Shown here one piece after another: positions 1-7,708 of a stretch of 64,000 nt of DNA. The translations under genes and the position numbers were made by a program. How positions within the stretch are numbered: position 1 is the first letter of the stretch; each line of letters starts with the position of its first letter. Location: contig JAHBXW010000001.1 in the NCBI GenBank assembly GCA_019636235.1, positions 310,001 to 374,000 of the forward strand. Direction: 5' to 3'. Source of the stretch: Planctomyces sp. Its GTDB lineage: Bacteria > Planctomycetota > Planctomycetia > Planctomycetales > Planctomycetaceae. The notes below the pieces were generated by a model. It searched no databases. It had not been told where the DNA came from and saw nothing but the letters and a program-made list of their open reading frames with translations.

Positions 1-1008
1 CCGAACATCACGCGGGCGATCCACAACTGGTTTCCGCCGGGAATGTGGGAGACGGCCCAGGGCTGCGTGTGGATGAGCGGCCGGCTGATGGGGGGCCTGA
101 CGCCCTTCTTGTGGGGGCTGCTGGTGGCGGGCACGGCGGAGCGGGCGCCGTTGATGACCTGGCGGGGGGCCTTCGTGACGTTCGGCCTGTTGGGGCTGGT
201 GTGGTCGGCGGCGTTCGCGCTGTGGTTTCGCAACACGCCGGACGAACATCCCGGAACGAATGACGCCGAGCGGGAGTTGATCGCGACCTCGACGCGCTGG
301 CAGGCGGGGCACTCGGACACGCCCTGGCGGGCGTTGCTGACCAATCGCTCTTTGTGGCTGTTGTGCGGGATGTACACGCTCGTCAACTACGGCTGGATCT
401 TCAATATCACATATCTGCCCTCGTACCTGACGACGCGGTTCGCGCTGTCCGAGACGAGCGTCCTCGGAAACCTGTACAAAGGAGCGCCGCTGTGGTTCGG
501 CGCGGCCGGCTGCCTGCTGGGGGGGCTGGTGGTGAACGCGATCAGCCGCCGGATCGGCGACCGGATGCGGGCCCGCCGGATGGTCTGCGCGCCGGTGATG
601 CTGCTGTGCGCGGCGTGCTGGTGGACGGCGCTGTCCGCCGAGAATGTGCACGCGTTCTGCGTGTCGGTTTCGCTGGCCGCGTTCTGCATCGATCTGACCC
701 TGGGCTCGGCGTGGGCGACGTGTCAGGACCTGGGGCGGCGACACGCGGCGGTGGCGGCCGCGTGCATGAACACCATCGGCACGCTGGGCGCGGCGGTGTC
801 CGGATGGCTGACCGGTTCGCTGGTGGAGTGGACCGTGGCGGCACGGGCCGGCGCGCTGCATGTGCCCGTCGAACGGCTGTCCGAGACGGAGAAGCAGGCG
901 GCGCTGATGGCCGGCTATGATTCCGTGTTCGTCAGCTATGCCGCGGTGTACGTCGTGGCCGCGCTGTGCTGGACGTTGATCAGCACGCGCCGGCCGATCG
1001 GCGAGTGA
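1..1008 (+). CDS. MFS transporter, 5'-truncated by the window edge
   Basis: The frame is open from base 1 and gives 335 residues without the protein's true N-terminus. It is a hydrophobic multi-pass membrane protein of the major facilitator superfamily. The visible start contains NWFPP followed by a QG...WMSGRLMGG segment, the pattern found between transmembrane helices 3 and 5 in the anion:cation symporter (ACS) branch, which moves organic acids such as hexuronates or galactonate across the inner membrane. Roughly eight further hydrophobic helices follow, with a charged central loop around residues 80-105 and an RRIGDRMRARR cytoplasmic loop between the last helices. It ends 40 bases before a secreted carbohydrate-active-like protein on the same strand, which fits uptake of sugar-derived acids but does not prove it. 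Family is confident; substrate is unknown. Confidence 0.85.
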   Translation, partial: PNITRAIHNWFPPGMWETAQGCVWMSGRLMGGLTPFLWGLLVAGTAERAPLMTWRGAFVTFGLLGLVWSAAFALWFRNTPDEHPGTNDAERELIATSTRWQAGHSDTPWRALLTNRSLWLLCGMYTLVNYGWIFNITYLPSYLTTRFALSETSVLGNLYKGAPLWFGAAGCLLGGLVVNAISRRIGDRMRARRMVCAPVMLLCAACWWTALSAENVHAFCVSVSLAAFCIDLTLGSAWATCQDLGRRHAAVAAACMNTIGTLGAAVSGWLTGSLVEWTVAARAGALHVPVERLSETEKQAALMAGYDSVFVSYAAVYVVAALCWTLISTRRPIGE

Positions 1009-1048
1009 GACCAAAGGCGGATCGTTCCGGCCCCTTCTTCAAGGAACA

Positions 1049-2608
1049 ATGCGGATGACGCGACTGGTTCGAAGTCTGGCGCTCGGCCTGCTGCTGGCCG
1101 CGGCTTCCCGGGCGGCATACGCGGAGGAGGGCGCGGGGCCAGCGGAGGAGAACCGCAGCCCGCTGGGCATCAATCTGTCGGGCGTCGTCGACTGGTCGAC
1201 CGAATACCCCTTCGTCGATGTGTTCCGCATGTCCCGGGCATGGGTGTCGAACGCGGAAGGGAAGCCGTGGGGACAGGGAGGCGAGCTGGATGTCGACGAG
1301 CGGGGCTGGGTCCGCCAGCTCGCGCCTGGCCAGTTCGCGACAACGCTGATCCTGACGTCCCCGGGCTACCCGACGGGACAGTACGTGTGCCTGTACGACG
1401 GCGACGGCATGCTGCGGATCGATTCGCAGCGCGTTGTGGAATCGCAGCCGGGTCGGCTGGTCGTCGAGGTGGGCGATCGTCCGGGGCTGCTGCTGCACAT
1501 TCGCCGGACGAACCCGGAGAACCCGGTGCGGAACATCCGGTTCCTGATGCCGGGCTGCGAGGAGACGCATCAATCGCAGCCCTTTTATAAGCCGTTCCTC
1601 GAGCGGACAAAGCGGTTTCCCGTGCTGCGATTCATGGACTGGATGCAGACGAACGGCAGCCGGCAGGAGCAGTGGAGCGACCGGCCCCGTCCGGATGACG
1701 CGAACCAGTCGCGCGGCGTGTGCCTGGAGCACATGCTCGATTTGTGCAACGAACTGGGCGTCGATCCGTGGTTCTGCATGCCGCACCGGGCCGATGACGA
1801 GTACGTGCGCGAGTTCGCACGACTGGTGTGGGATCGACTGGAACTCACGCGCCGCGTGTATGTCGAGCATTCCAACGAAGTCTGGAACTTCGGGTTCGAG
1901 CAGGCCCGCTATGCGGCGGCCGAGGGCAAGCGTCTGCAGTTGTCGGACAACGAGTATCAGGGGGCGCTGCGTTTCCATTCGCGGCGATCCGTGGCGATCT
2001 TCAAGATCTGGGACGAGGAGTTCGGCGATTCGAAGCGGCTGGTGCGCGTGCTGGGCAGCCACTCGGCAAATCCCTGGGCCAGCGAGCAGGTCGTGGGGTT
2101 CGAGGATGCGGCGCAGCATGCCGACGCGCTGGCAATCGCGCCTTACTTCGGGCACTCGCTGGGCGATCCGAAGAACGTCGAGGCGACGCTTCGCGGCGGT
2201 CTGGACGGCGTGTTCGAGGAATGCCGCCGCGACATCCGCCGCAATGGAGAGACGATCCGCCGGCAGGCGGACGTCGCCGCAGCGCATGGACTGGAGTTGA
2301 TCGCCTACGAAGGGGGCCAGCACCTCGTGGGACATGGCGGCGCGGAGAACAACACCGAGCTGACGGAGTTGCTGCAGGCGGCGAACCGTGATCCGCGGAT
2401 GCGCGAGCTGTATGCGCAGGATCTCGCTGGCTGGAAGGCGAACGGCGGCCGGCTGTTTGTCGTGTTCGCGAGCCCCAGCCAGTATTCGAAGTGGGGGAGC
2501 TGGGGGATTCTGGAACGCGAGGATCAGCCGCTGGAGACGGCTCCGAAGCATCAGGCGCTGCTGGAGTTCGCCGAGACAAACCCCCGCTGGTGGACGCCAG
2601 AGCGCTGA
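1049..2608 (+). CDS. Secreted protein, probable TIM-barrel glycoside-hydrolase-like
   Basis: The product is 519 residues with a clear Sec signal peptide (RLVRSLALGLLLAAASRA, probable cleavage after AYA near residue 26), so it is exported. After a beta-rich N-terminal part (about residues 40-170) comes a region with VLRFMDWMQTNGS, ELGVDPWFCMPH, VYVEHSNEVWNFGF and ELIAYEGGQH. Asn-Glu at the end of one strand (SNEVWN) and a second Glu near the C-terminus (YEGGQH) resemble the acid/base and nucleophile pair of clan GH-A retaining glycosidases. I recall similar planctomycete proteins annotated as cellulose-binding or hypothetical. It starts 40 bases after the MFS gene and may be cotranscribed with it. 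Convergent with the next gene. The exact family and substrate are not known to me. Confidence 0.75.
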   Translation: MRMTRLVRSLALGLLLAAASRAAYAEEGAGPAEENRSPLGINLSGVVDWSTEYPFVDVFRMSRAWVSNAEGKPWGQGGELDVDERGWVRQLAPGQFATTLILTSPGYPTGQYVCLYDGDGMLRIDSQRVVESQPGRLVVEVGDRPGLLLHIRRTNPENPVRNIRFLMPGCEETHQSQPFYKPFLERTKRFPVLRFMDWMQTNGSRQEQWSDRPRPDDANQSRGVCLEHMLDLCNELGVDPWFCMPHRADDEYVREFARLVWDRLELTRRVYVEHSNEVWNFGFEQARYAAAEGKRLQLSDNEYQGALRFHSRRSVAIFKIWDEEFGDSKRLVRVLGSHSANPWASEQVVGFEDAAQHADALAIAPYFGHSLGDPKNVEATLRGGLDGVFEECRRDIRRNGETIRRQADVAAAHGLELIAYEGGQHLVGHGGAENNTELTELLQAANRDPRMRELYAQDLAGWKANGGRLFVVFASPSQYSKWGSWGILEREDQPLETAPKHQALLEFAETNPRWWTPER

Positions 2609-2651
2609 ACGTCGACGGGCGGCGGCGGTTCTCAGCGGCGGGACGACGCCG

Positions 2652-4205
2652 CTATTCGGCGTGGGCGGGCGCCAGTCGCGGATCGTCCAGGTCGAGTCCG
2701 TACAGGATCTGGTTGTAATCGTACCAGGGCGTCCGGGGGACGTTCTCGGTGAACAGGTTCGTGTACGTCCCCTCGAAGTGGATCCGCCGTCCGTCGTCCT
2801 GATCGAAGAAGTCGTGGTGCGTCACGTTGTAGAACGAGTACTTGTCGTGCGTGACGATCTTCACCCCCCGGGCAAAAGGCCCCTCCGGCCGCCGCGATTC
2901 CGCGTACCAGACTTCGCCGAGAAACGAAGGCCCTCCGTACGTCTCGTGCGCGATCATGACCCACCGCTGGCGATGTTCGTTCCAGCGGACCGACCCGGCG
3001 TGCAGCTGGACCTCCTTGCCGTCCGCGGCGTCGACCGTTCGGAACGGATTCTCCTCGGCGGACAACAGGCCATCTCGAACCAATGATCGCATCTGCCGCG
3101 CATCGACCGGGGACGTGGCGGCTTTCCAGCCGAAACGCACCCGGCCTGCGTCGTCGCGATCCAGCTCCGGAGGTGGGCCCCGGGACCAGAGCGCGCCCTC
3201 CGGCAGCGGCGTCCAGGACTCCCAGCGGAGCGGATCGGTCGCGGCCTCCCAGCGGGCTGGCACGCGGACCAGCACGTAGGGCGTTGCGAAGGCGATGTAG
3301 TCCTCATTGCCCTCCTTGATCCGCAGCGCCTGGCCCCGCGGCGTCGGCAGCGGCCGCTCGTCGTATTCGAACAGCGGCTCGAAGACGTTCGTCTCGTCGT
3401 TCAGCACGGCCAGCCCTGACGACAGCTCGTCGGCGAGGCTCTTGCGTCTTGAGTAATGAGTCAGAATCCGTTCGCGGCCGTCGGGATCGGTCAGCGAAAA
3501 CGCGCCATGCACCCAGATCAGCACGCCGTTCTCGCGGCGGAACATCGGGCGGCTGAAGCCGTCGACTCCCGTGAAGTATTCGAGATCGATGCCCACGGAA
3601 GGATCGAGTCCGCCCGCACCCGGCAACAGGGAGACCGCGCCTGACGTGTTGAACTGCCCCAGCGGATAGCTGAGTTTGTCGGTATCGCCCCAGAACCAGT
3701 GAATCCGGTCGCCGCGAACGACGCACTGTACCGTGTCCTGACCGGCGACCTGCGCGTTGAGGACCGGCGCGCGAATCGGGACGTCGCGTCCGAGCTTGAC
3801 GCTGTCGCGGTAGATGCCGGCGCCGGTGATCCGGTACAGGCGTTCGGCGATGTTCGTGCGCTGAATCCGGAACGTCTCCACGTTGCCGGGCTCGACTTTT
3901 ACGGCGCGGCCGCGGAACCCTAAGCCGTCCTTCGGGAACTCATAGCCGTGGCTGGAGACCTCGAAAAACACCGTCTGTCCGGCCAGGGCGGGCTCGTCGA
4001 TGGCCGCCAGGCCGTGGCTGTCAGTGATGTGCACCGAATCGGCGGTCGTCTTGAGTTCGACGAGCGGCACGCCGCGGCCGGTCTGGTCGTCGACAACATG
4101 GATGGCAAAGGGCGGGTCCGCTGCGAAAGCGCGTCCCGCGCAGGCCGCGAACATCGCTGCGGCCAGGGTCAGGCGAACTTGCGCGAGGGAACAGCGGCGC
4201 GACAT
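2652..4205 (-). CDS. Secreted beta-propeller-like hypothetical protein
   Basis: The product is 517 residues and begins with a signal peptide (LTLAAAMFAACAGRAFA, probable cleavage before ADPP near residue 29). Residues about 30-110 look like a small beta-sandwich (FAIHVVDDQTGRGVPLVEL..., a carboxypeptidase-regulatory-like fold). The remainder contains repeated short motifs such as IHWFWGDTDKL, RFGWKAATSP and GEVWYAESRRPEGPF, typical of a five-bladed propeller of the GH43/DUF4185 kind in which the WxGD loop faces the centre. It probably acts on or binds extracellular polysaccharide, but no catalytic triad could be assigned with confidence. It converges with the preceding secreted protein with 43 bases between the stops. 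Confidence 0.7.
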   Translation of the reverse strand: MSRRCSLAQVRLTLAAAMFAACAGRAFAADPPFAIHVVDDQTGRGVPLVELKTTADSVHITDSHGLAAIDEPALAGQTVFFEVSSHGYEFPKDGLGFRGRAVKVEPGNVETFRIQRTNIAERLYRITGAGIYRDSVKLGRDVPIRAPVLNAQVAGQDTVQCVVRGDRIHWFWGDTDKLSYPLGQFNTSGAVSLLPGAGGLDPSVGIDLEYFTGVDGFSRPMFRRENGVLIWVHGAFSLTDPDGRERILTHYSRRKSLADELSSGLAVLNDETNVFEPLFEYDERPLPTPRGQALRIKEGNEDYIAFATPYVLVRVPARWEAATDPLRWESWTPLPEGALWSRGPPPELDRDDAGRVRFGWKAATSPVDARQMRSLVRDGLLSAEENPFRTVDAADGKEVQLHAGSVRWNEHRQRWVMIAHETYGGPSFLGEVWYAESRRPEGPFARGVKIVTHDKYSFYNVTHHDFFDQDDGRRIHFEGTYTNLFTENVPRTPWYDYNQILYGLDLDDPRLAPAHAE

Positions 4206-4303
4206 CGGTGTGCCTCCGGAAACGGGCAGGGAGAGCCGATCCAGAGGTTATCAACCGGGAACATGCCGCAACACGCCCGGGCGGCGATCCAGCGGAGCAG
4301 GGT

Positions 4304-4774
4304 TCAGCCGTTCTGCTGACTGCGGGCGAGGATGTCGGCCAGGCCGAACTCGAAAACGAAGTTTTTCTGATTGGCAGCGGCGCCGCCCGCATCGGCCTCG
4401 AGATGGGCGAAGACGATCTCGCAGTTGGCGACCAGCCGATCGCCGCAGTGGGCGTCGATCTCGACGAGCCCCCCCTCTTCGCGGGCCTCGATGAGCCGCG
4501 CGGAGTAAATCAGCGTGTCGCCGGGCCGGACCCGGGAATGGAACGCCAGCTTGGGCACCTTCGCCAGGATGACGACGTGCTGAAACTGGTGCGTCTCCCC
4601 GAGCAGAATGCCGCCCGTCTGGGCCATGCCTTCCAGGATCAGCGATCCGGGCATGACGGGGTAGCCGGGGTAGTGGTCGTGCAGATGTTCCTCGGAGAGC
4701 GTCACATTCTTGACGGCCCGGGCGGACTTGCCGCTTTCAAAGTCGAGGAAACGATCGATCCAGAACCAGCGCAT
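4304..4774 (-). CDS. fabZ: FabZ-family 3-hydroxyacyl-ACP dehydratase
   Basis: The product is 156 residues from the ATG at 4774; an upstream in-frame start at 4834 would add 20 arginine-rich residues that do not look like family sequence. It is a single hot-dog domain. The catalytic pair is visible: His in DHYPGYPVMPGSL and Glu in LILEGMAQ, so it should dehydrate 3-hydroxyacyl-ACP to trans-2-enoyl-ACP in the cytoplasm. It is the last gene of a minus-strand cluster: dehydratase, fabG, acyl carrier protein, this gene. Because the cluster holds two dehydratases and no ketosynthase, it may serve a side pathway rather than bulk fatty-acid elongation. Family is secure; the precise acyl substrate is inferred. 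Confidence 0.88.
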   Translation of the reverse strand: MRWFWIDRFLDFESGKSARAVKNVTLSEEHLHDHYPGYPVMPGSLILEGMAQTGGILLGETHQFQHVVILAKVPKLAFHSRVRPGDTLIYSARLIEAREEGGLVEIDAHCGDRLVANCEIVFAHLEADAGGAAANQKNFVFEFGLADILARSQQNG

Positions 4775-4887
4775 GCCGCTCAGCCGCCTTGTGAGGAAAC
4801 GCCCCGGCGGACGTCGCCTGCGAAACAGGAACAAAGGGCGGGGGCCCGCACGCCCCCGCGCGAAAACTCTCTGCAGCAGGTCGCGGC

Positions 4888-5277
4888 CTAGGCGCCCAGC
4901 TTCCCGCCGATGAACTTCGTGACCATCTCGACGGTGAACAGCTCCTGGATGTTCTCGACCTTGGGATTGGCAGCGAGCTTGTCGACGTCGGCGTGCGGCA
5001 TCCGCTTGCGGAGTTCCGCGATGCCCGAAGGCGTGATGACGCCGTCCTGGACGAAGCCGGAATCGGCCGCGGTCAGGTTCTCGGGGAACAGCTCGCCCCG
5101 GGGAATCTTGATGTCGAAGCTCTTCTCGAGGCGGAACACGATGTCGAGGAAGTCGATCGACTCGGCTCCGAGATCGCCGATGAGCGTGGCCTGGGGGGTG
5201 ACTTCGTCGTCATCGACGCCCAGCGCGTCCACGAGGGTCTGGCGGACCTTTTCGAAGATCTCTTGTTGCGACGGCAT
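4888..5277 (-). CDS. Acyl carrier protein with C-terminal extension
   Basis: The product is 129 residues, longer than the usual 75-85 for an acyl carrier protein. Residues 1-75 are the canonical helical bundle (EIFEKVRQTLVDALGVDDDEV...), and the 4'-phosphopantetheine attachment serine is Ser40 in DLGAESIDFLD. The extra C-terminal half (GVITPSGIAELRKRMPHADVDKL ... EMVTKFIGGKL, written in two parts) carries more helices and may be a docking region for a partner enzyme. It lies between fabG and a FabZ-type dehydratase on the same strand, so it most likely carries the acyl chains those enzymes process. Gaps of 175 and 113 bases to the flanking genes leave room for its own promoter. Confidence 0.9.
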   Translation of the reverse strand: MPSQQEIFEKVRQTLVDALGVDDDEVTPQATLIGDLGAESIDFLDIVFRLEKSFDIKIPRGELFPENLTAADSGFVQDGVITPSGIAELRKRMPHADVDKLAANPKVENIQELFTVEMVTKFIGGKLGA

Positions 5278-5452
5278 GAATCTCTGCTCCCTGAGGCACA
5301 GGCGCGCTCCGCCTGCAGCGGCGGCCTGTCATTGCACCGGCCGGACTCACCACGGAGGCCCGGTCGCGGTGCACGACGAGCCTGCCGTCTCCACTCCCGC
5401 GCCCCGTGCGAACGCCAGCGGCGCGCGCGGGACGCGGCGGCCCTGCGGCCGC

Positions 5453-6205
5453 TCAAAAACCTCCCAGCGTGAGGCCGCCGTCCACCGTCAGCACATGGCC
5501 GGTGATGTACGAGGCCTCGTCGCCTGCCAGAAACAGCACTGCCCCGGCGATGTCCTCCGGCTTGCCCAGCCGTCGCAGGGGAACGCTGTCTTTGATCTTG
5601 GACTCGGCGGCGTTGCGCACCGCCTGAGTCATGTCGGTTTCAATGAATCCGGGCGCCACCGCGTTGACGGTGATGTTGCGGCGGCCGATCTCGGTCGCCA
5701 GGCAGCGGGTGAATCCCTGGATGCCGCCCTTGCTGGCCGCGTAATTCGCCTGCCCCTGGTTGCCGTATTCCGCGGCGACGCTGGAGATGTTGATGATCCG
5801 GCCGGAGCGCTGCGACATCATCTGCCGGACGGCGGCATGGCAGAAGTTGTAGACGCTGCCCAGGTTGGTCTCGATGACGGCCTGCCAGTCGGCGGGCTCC
5901 ATCATGGCCAGCAGGCCGTCGCGAATGATGCCGGCGTTGTTGACCAGGATATCGATCCGGCCCCATTTGGCGATGACTTCGGCGACGATGCGGTCGGCTT
6001 CGGCGGACTGGGCGACATCGCCCTGAAAGGCGACGACCTCGCGGCCCTGGCCGGTCTGTTCAGCGACAAGGGCGTTGGCGGCGTCCTGGCTTCCCTTGTA
6101 GACGAAGGCGACCCGGGCGCCTTCGCGCGCGAGCGCTTCCACAACCGCGCGACCGATGCCGCGGCTGCCGCCTGTCACGAGCGCCACGCGTCCTTCCAGT
6201 TTCAT
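5453..6205 (-). CDS. fabG: 3-oxoacyl-ACP reductase FabG
   Basis: The product is 250 residues from the ATG at 6205. It is a classical short-chain dehydrogenase: the NADP-binding TGGSRGIG is at residues 11-18, NNAG at 89-92, and the catalytic tetrad is Asn114, Ser141/142, Tyr155 and Lys159 (YAASK). The C-terminal LTVDGGLTLGGF is typical of FabG. It reduces 3-oxoacyl-ACP to 3-hydroxyacyl-ACP. The start codon overlaps the stop of the upstream dehydratase in an ATGA (6202-6205), which fixes the start and indicates translational coupling; a longer in-frame start at 6250 would lie inside that gene. The pair reductase plus dehydratase performs consecutive steps of the fatty-acid cycle. Confidence 0.95.
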   Translation of the reverse strand: MKLEGRVALVTGGSRGIGRAVVEALAREGARVAFVYKGSQDAANALVAEQTGQGREVVAFQGDVAQSAEADRIVAEVIAKWGRIDILVNNAGIIRDGLLAMMEPADWQAVIETNLGSVYNFCHAAVRQMMSQRSGRIINISSVAAEYGNQGQANYAASKGGIQGFTRCLATEIGRRNITVNAVAPGFIETDMTQAVRNAAESKIKDSVPLRRLGKPEDIAGAVLFLAGDEASYITGHVLTVDGGLTLGGF

Positions 6206-6714
6206 CCACGATCTCCGATTGACGTTGCATGGGACGCCGCCGCGGGCCACAGCACTGCAAACTCCTGCTGGAGGAGCCGGATGCGGCGTTCATCCGCGGG
6301 GGCGAGTCCGGGAGTTTCGTCGCCGGGGTTGAACTGTTCCAGCGTCAGCCGGGCGCTCACGGTTGATTGCCCGTCCACCGAGCCGGAGGCCTTGAACGTC
6401 CAGGCTTCGGGGCTGCGGCTGTGGACGGTCGACTCGATGACGAGCGTCTTGCCGGGGGACAGGAACGAGTTGAATTTGACCGCCTTGGCCTCCCGGAGCA
6501 GGACGGTGCTGTAGCGGAACTCCTCGGTCTGCCGCATCAGCCACGCCGACGACTGCACCAAGGCTTCGACCATCAGCACTCCCGGCATCACCGGAAATCC
6601 GGGGAAATGGTCCTGCAGATACTCCTCGGCGAGCGACAGCGACTTGACGGCGCGAATCGAGCGTCCGGGCTCCAGGGACTCGATGCGATCGATCAGCGAG
6701 AACCGCACGGGCAA
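6202..6714 (-). CDS. FabZ-family dehydratase (second copy)
   Basis: The product is 170 residues, a single hot-dog fold domain. It begins MPVRFSLIDRIESLEPG, as FabZ proteins do, and has His in DHFPGFPVMPGVL and Glu in MVEALVQSS at the expected catalytic positions. It differs from the other dehydratase in this cluster throughout its C-terminal half (LLREAKAVKFNSFLSPGKT...), so the two are paralogues, not a recent duplication. It is the first gene of the acyl cluster and overlaps fabG by four bases. It could dehydrate 3-hydroxyacyl-ACP, or act on a different chain length or a hydroxylated acyl group than the second copy. The reaction is inferred from the family. Confidence 0.85.
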   Translation of the reverse strand: MPVRFSLIDRIESLEPGRSIRAVKSLSLAEEYLQDHFPGFPVMPGVLMVEALVQSSAWLMRQTEEFRYSTVLLREAKAVKFNSFLSPGKTLVIESTVHSRSPEAWTFKASGSVDGQSTVSARLTLEQFNPGDETPGLAPADERRIRLLQQEFAVLWPAAASHATSIGDRG

Positions 6715-6850
6715 TTCTTCCCAAGTCGGAAGGGCGAAAAGGGTTAGTTTATTGAGACCCGATTGCGACGCAAGCCAGATACGACGCCGGGGCGTGAACC
6801 GTACGGTTCACACCCCGGTCTGCAGTTTTCGCCGCCGCGTTGCGCAGCGG

Positions 6851-7258
6851 TCAGGACGCCGGCTGGCTGCTGGGTTTGACGACCCAGTCGTCCAGGTGCA
6901 GTTCCTGCCGGTTCTCGGGCGTCATGCTCTTGAAGAGCTCCCCGACGATTTCATGGAACCGGTTCCGCTGCACGGAGTAGAAGTTGTGCTTGCCGTCGCG
7001 GCGGGACTCGATCATGCCGGCGACGCGGAGCAGGGCCAGGTGATGGCTGACGGCGGGCTGGCTTTGCCCCAGCCGCTCGCAAAGCGCGGAGACATGGAGT
7101 TCTCCTTCGCGCATGAGGAACAGCAGGATTTTCAGCCGCGTTTCGTCCGCCAGGAGTTTGAAGACCTTGACCAGGTCGCGTTCGAGCTGGTCGGAGATTT
7201 GGGGGGCGGCGGCGCTGGACATTCGCTTCCGTGGCTTTTCCAACAGTGCGGTCGACAT
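6851..7258 (-). CDS. ArsR-family winged-helix transcriptional regulator
   Basis: The product is 135 residues from the ATG at 7258, chosen because GGAAAG lies just upstream; an in-frame start at 7333 has no such site. The fold is a winged helix: ADETRLKIL (residues 37-45), recognition helix SQPAVSHHLALLR (66-78) and a wing SRRDGKHNFYSV. The metal-binding ELCVC motif of ArsR/SmtB sensors is replaced by SALCERL with a single Cys60, so classic metal sensing is unlikely and another ligand or redox signal should be considered. It sits 136 bases upstream of the acyl cluster on the same strand and may regulate it and itself. A long structured leader precedes it. Confidence 0.9.
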   Translation of the reverse strand: MSTALLEKPRKRMSSAAAPQISDQLERDLVKVFKLLADETRLKILLFLMREGELHVSALCERLGQSQPAVSHHLALLRVAGMIESRRDGKHNFYSVQRNRFHEIVGELFKSMTPENRQELHLDDWVVKPSSQPAS

Positions 7259-7580
7259 GGAACACTTTCCGAAGGTTTCGAGGACTGCTGCAGCGTCCCG
7301 CTGCCGACGGCCCGACGACTTCTTGGTCCGCAAATCGTTGCGAACGCGCCGCCCTTCCCCGAAACGAGCGATCGCGCACGATTCTTAGGCGGAAGTGCCT
7401 GAGAACCGGGCGGAGGAAGGAACCCGGCGGAACCGGACTCCGTCCGTGCACAGCCCCGTTGCGGGGATGCCTTCGCACAGATCGAATTGGAATTTGGCGG
7501 GGGAACTTCGCACGAAGACAGGAAACGTCTCGCACTGGCTCTTGCCGGAACCGCAAGATTCGCGCCAGTGCGCGTGCTTA
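7259..7580 (-). promoter_or_regulatory. Candidate structured 5' leader of the ArsR gene
   Basis: About 320 bases without a plausible gene separate the predicted start site from the ArsR start codon. Near the leader's 5' end, CGCACTGGC (7531-7539) pairs perfectly with GCCAGTGCG (7564-7572). Inside this, TCTTGC (7540-7545) pairs with GCAAGA (7553-7558), leaving a 7-nt loop and a 5-nt one-sided bulge. Smaller stems follow at about 7453-7465 (CCCCG/CGGGG) and 7384-7403 (CTTAGGC/GCCTGAG, one G-U). This is a layout expected of a regulatory leader RNA, but I recognise no known riboswitch consensus. An independent small RNA or a terminator for the upstream cytochrome gene are alternatives. Confidence 0.4.
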
Positions 7581-7586
7581 CGTCTC

Positions 7587-7614
7587 AGTCTATCAACGAA
7601 ATCTGATGGGTCAA
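7587..7614 (-). promoter_or_regulatory. Predicted sigma70-like promoter
   Basis: On the minus strand TTGACC (7609-7614) and TAGACT (7587-7592) match 5 and 4 of 6 consensus bases with a 16-bp spacer. The predicted start near 7580 places the large leader hairpin only about eight bases into the transcript that runs towards the ArsR gene. It is supported by sequence match only. Confidence 0.4.
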
Positions 7615-7708
7615 TTGCCCGGCGCGCGAAAAAGCCGCACTCCCGAACACGGCAATGGCCGCGTCCTGAAGGCGGGAAGAAGGCAATTCCTCGACGGCGT
7701 CCGCCGGC

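Noticed and set aside
980-2551. A 523-codon open frame on the minus strand, and similar long antisense frames (for example 9386-10906, 20415-21878, 45259-47379)
   Set aside because: They lie opposite recognisable genes, have no domain or signal pattern, and are the usual by-product of high GC, where stops are rare in shadow frames.
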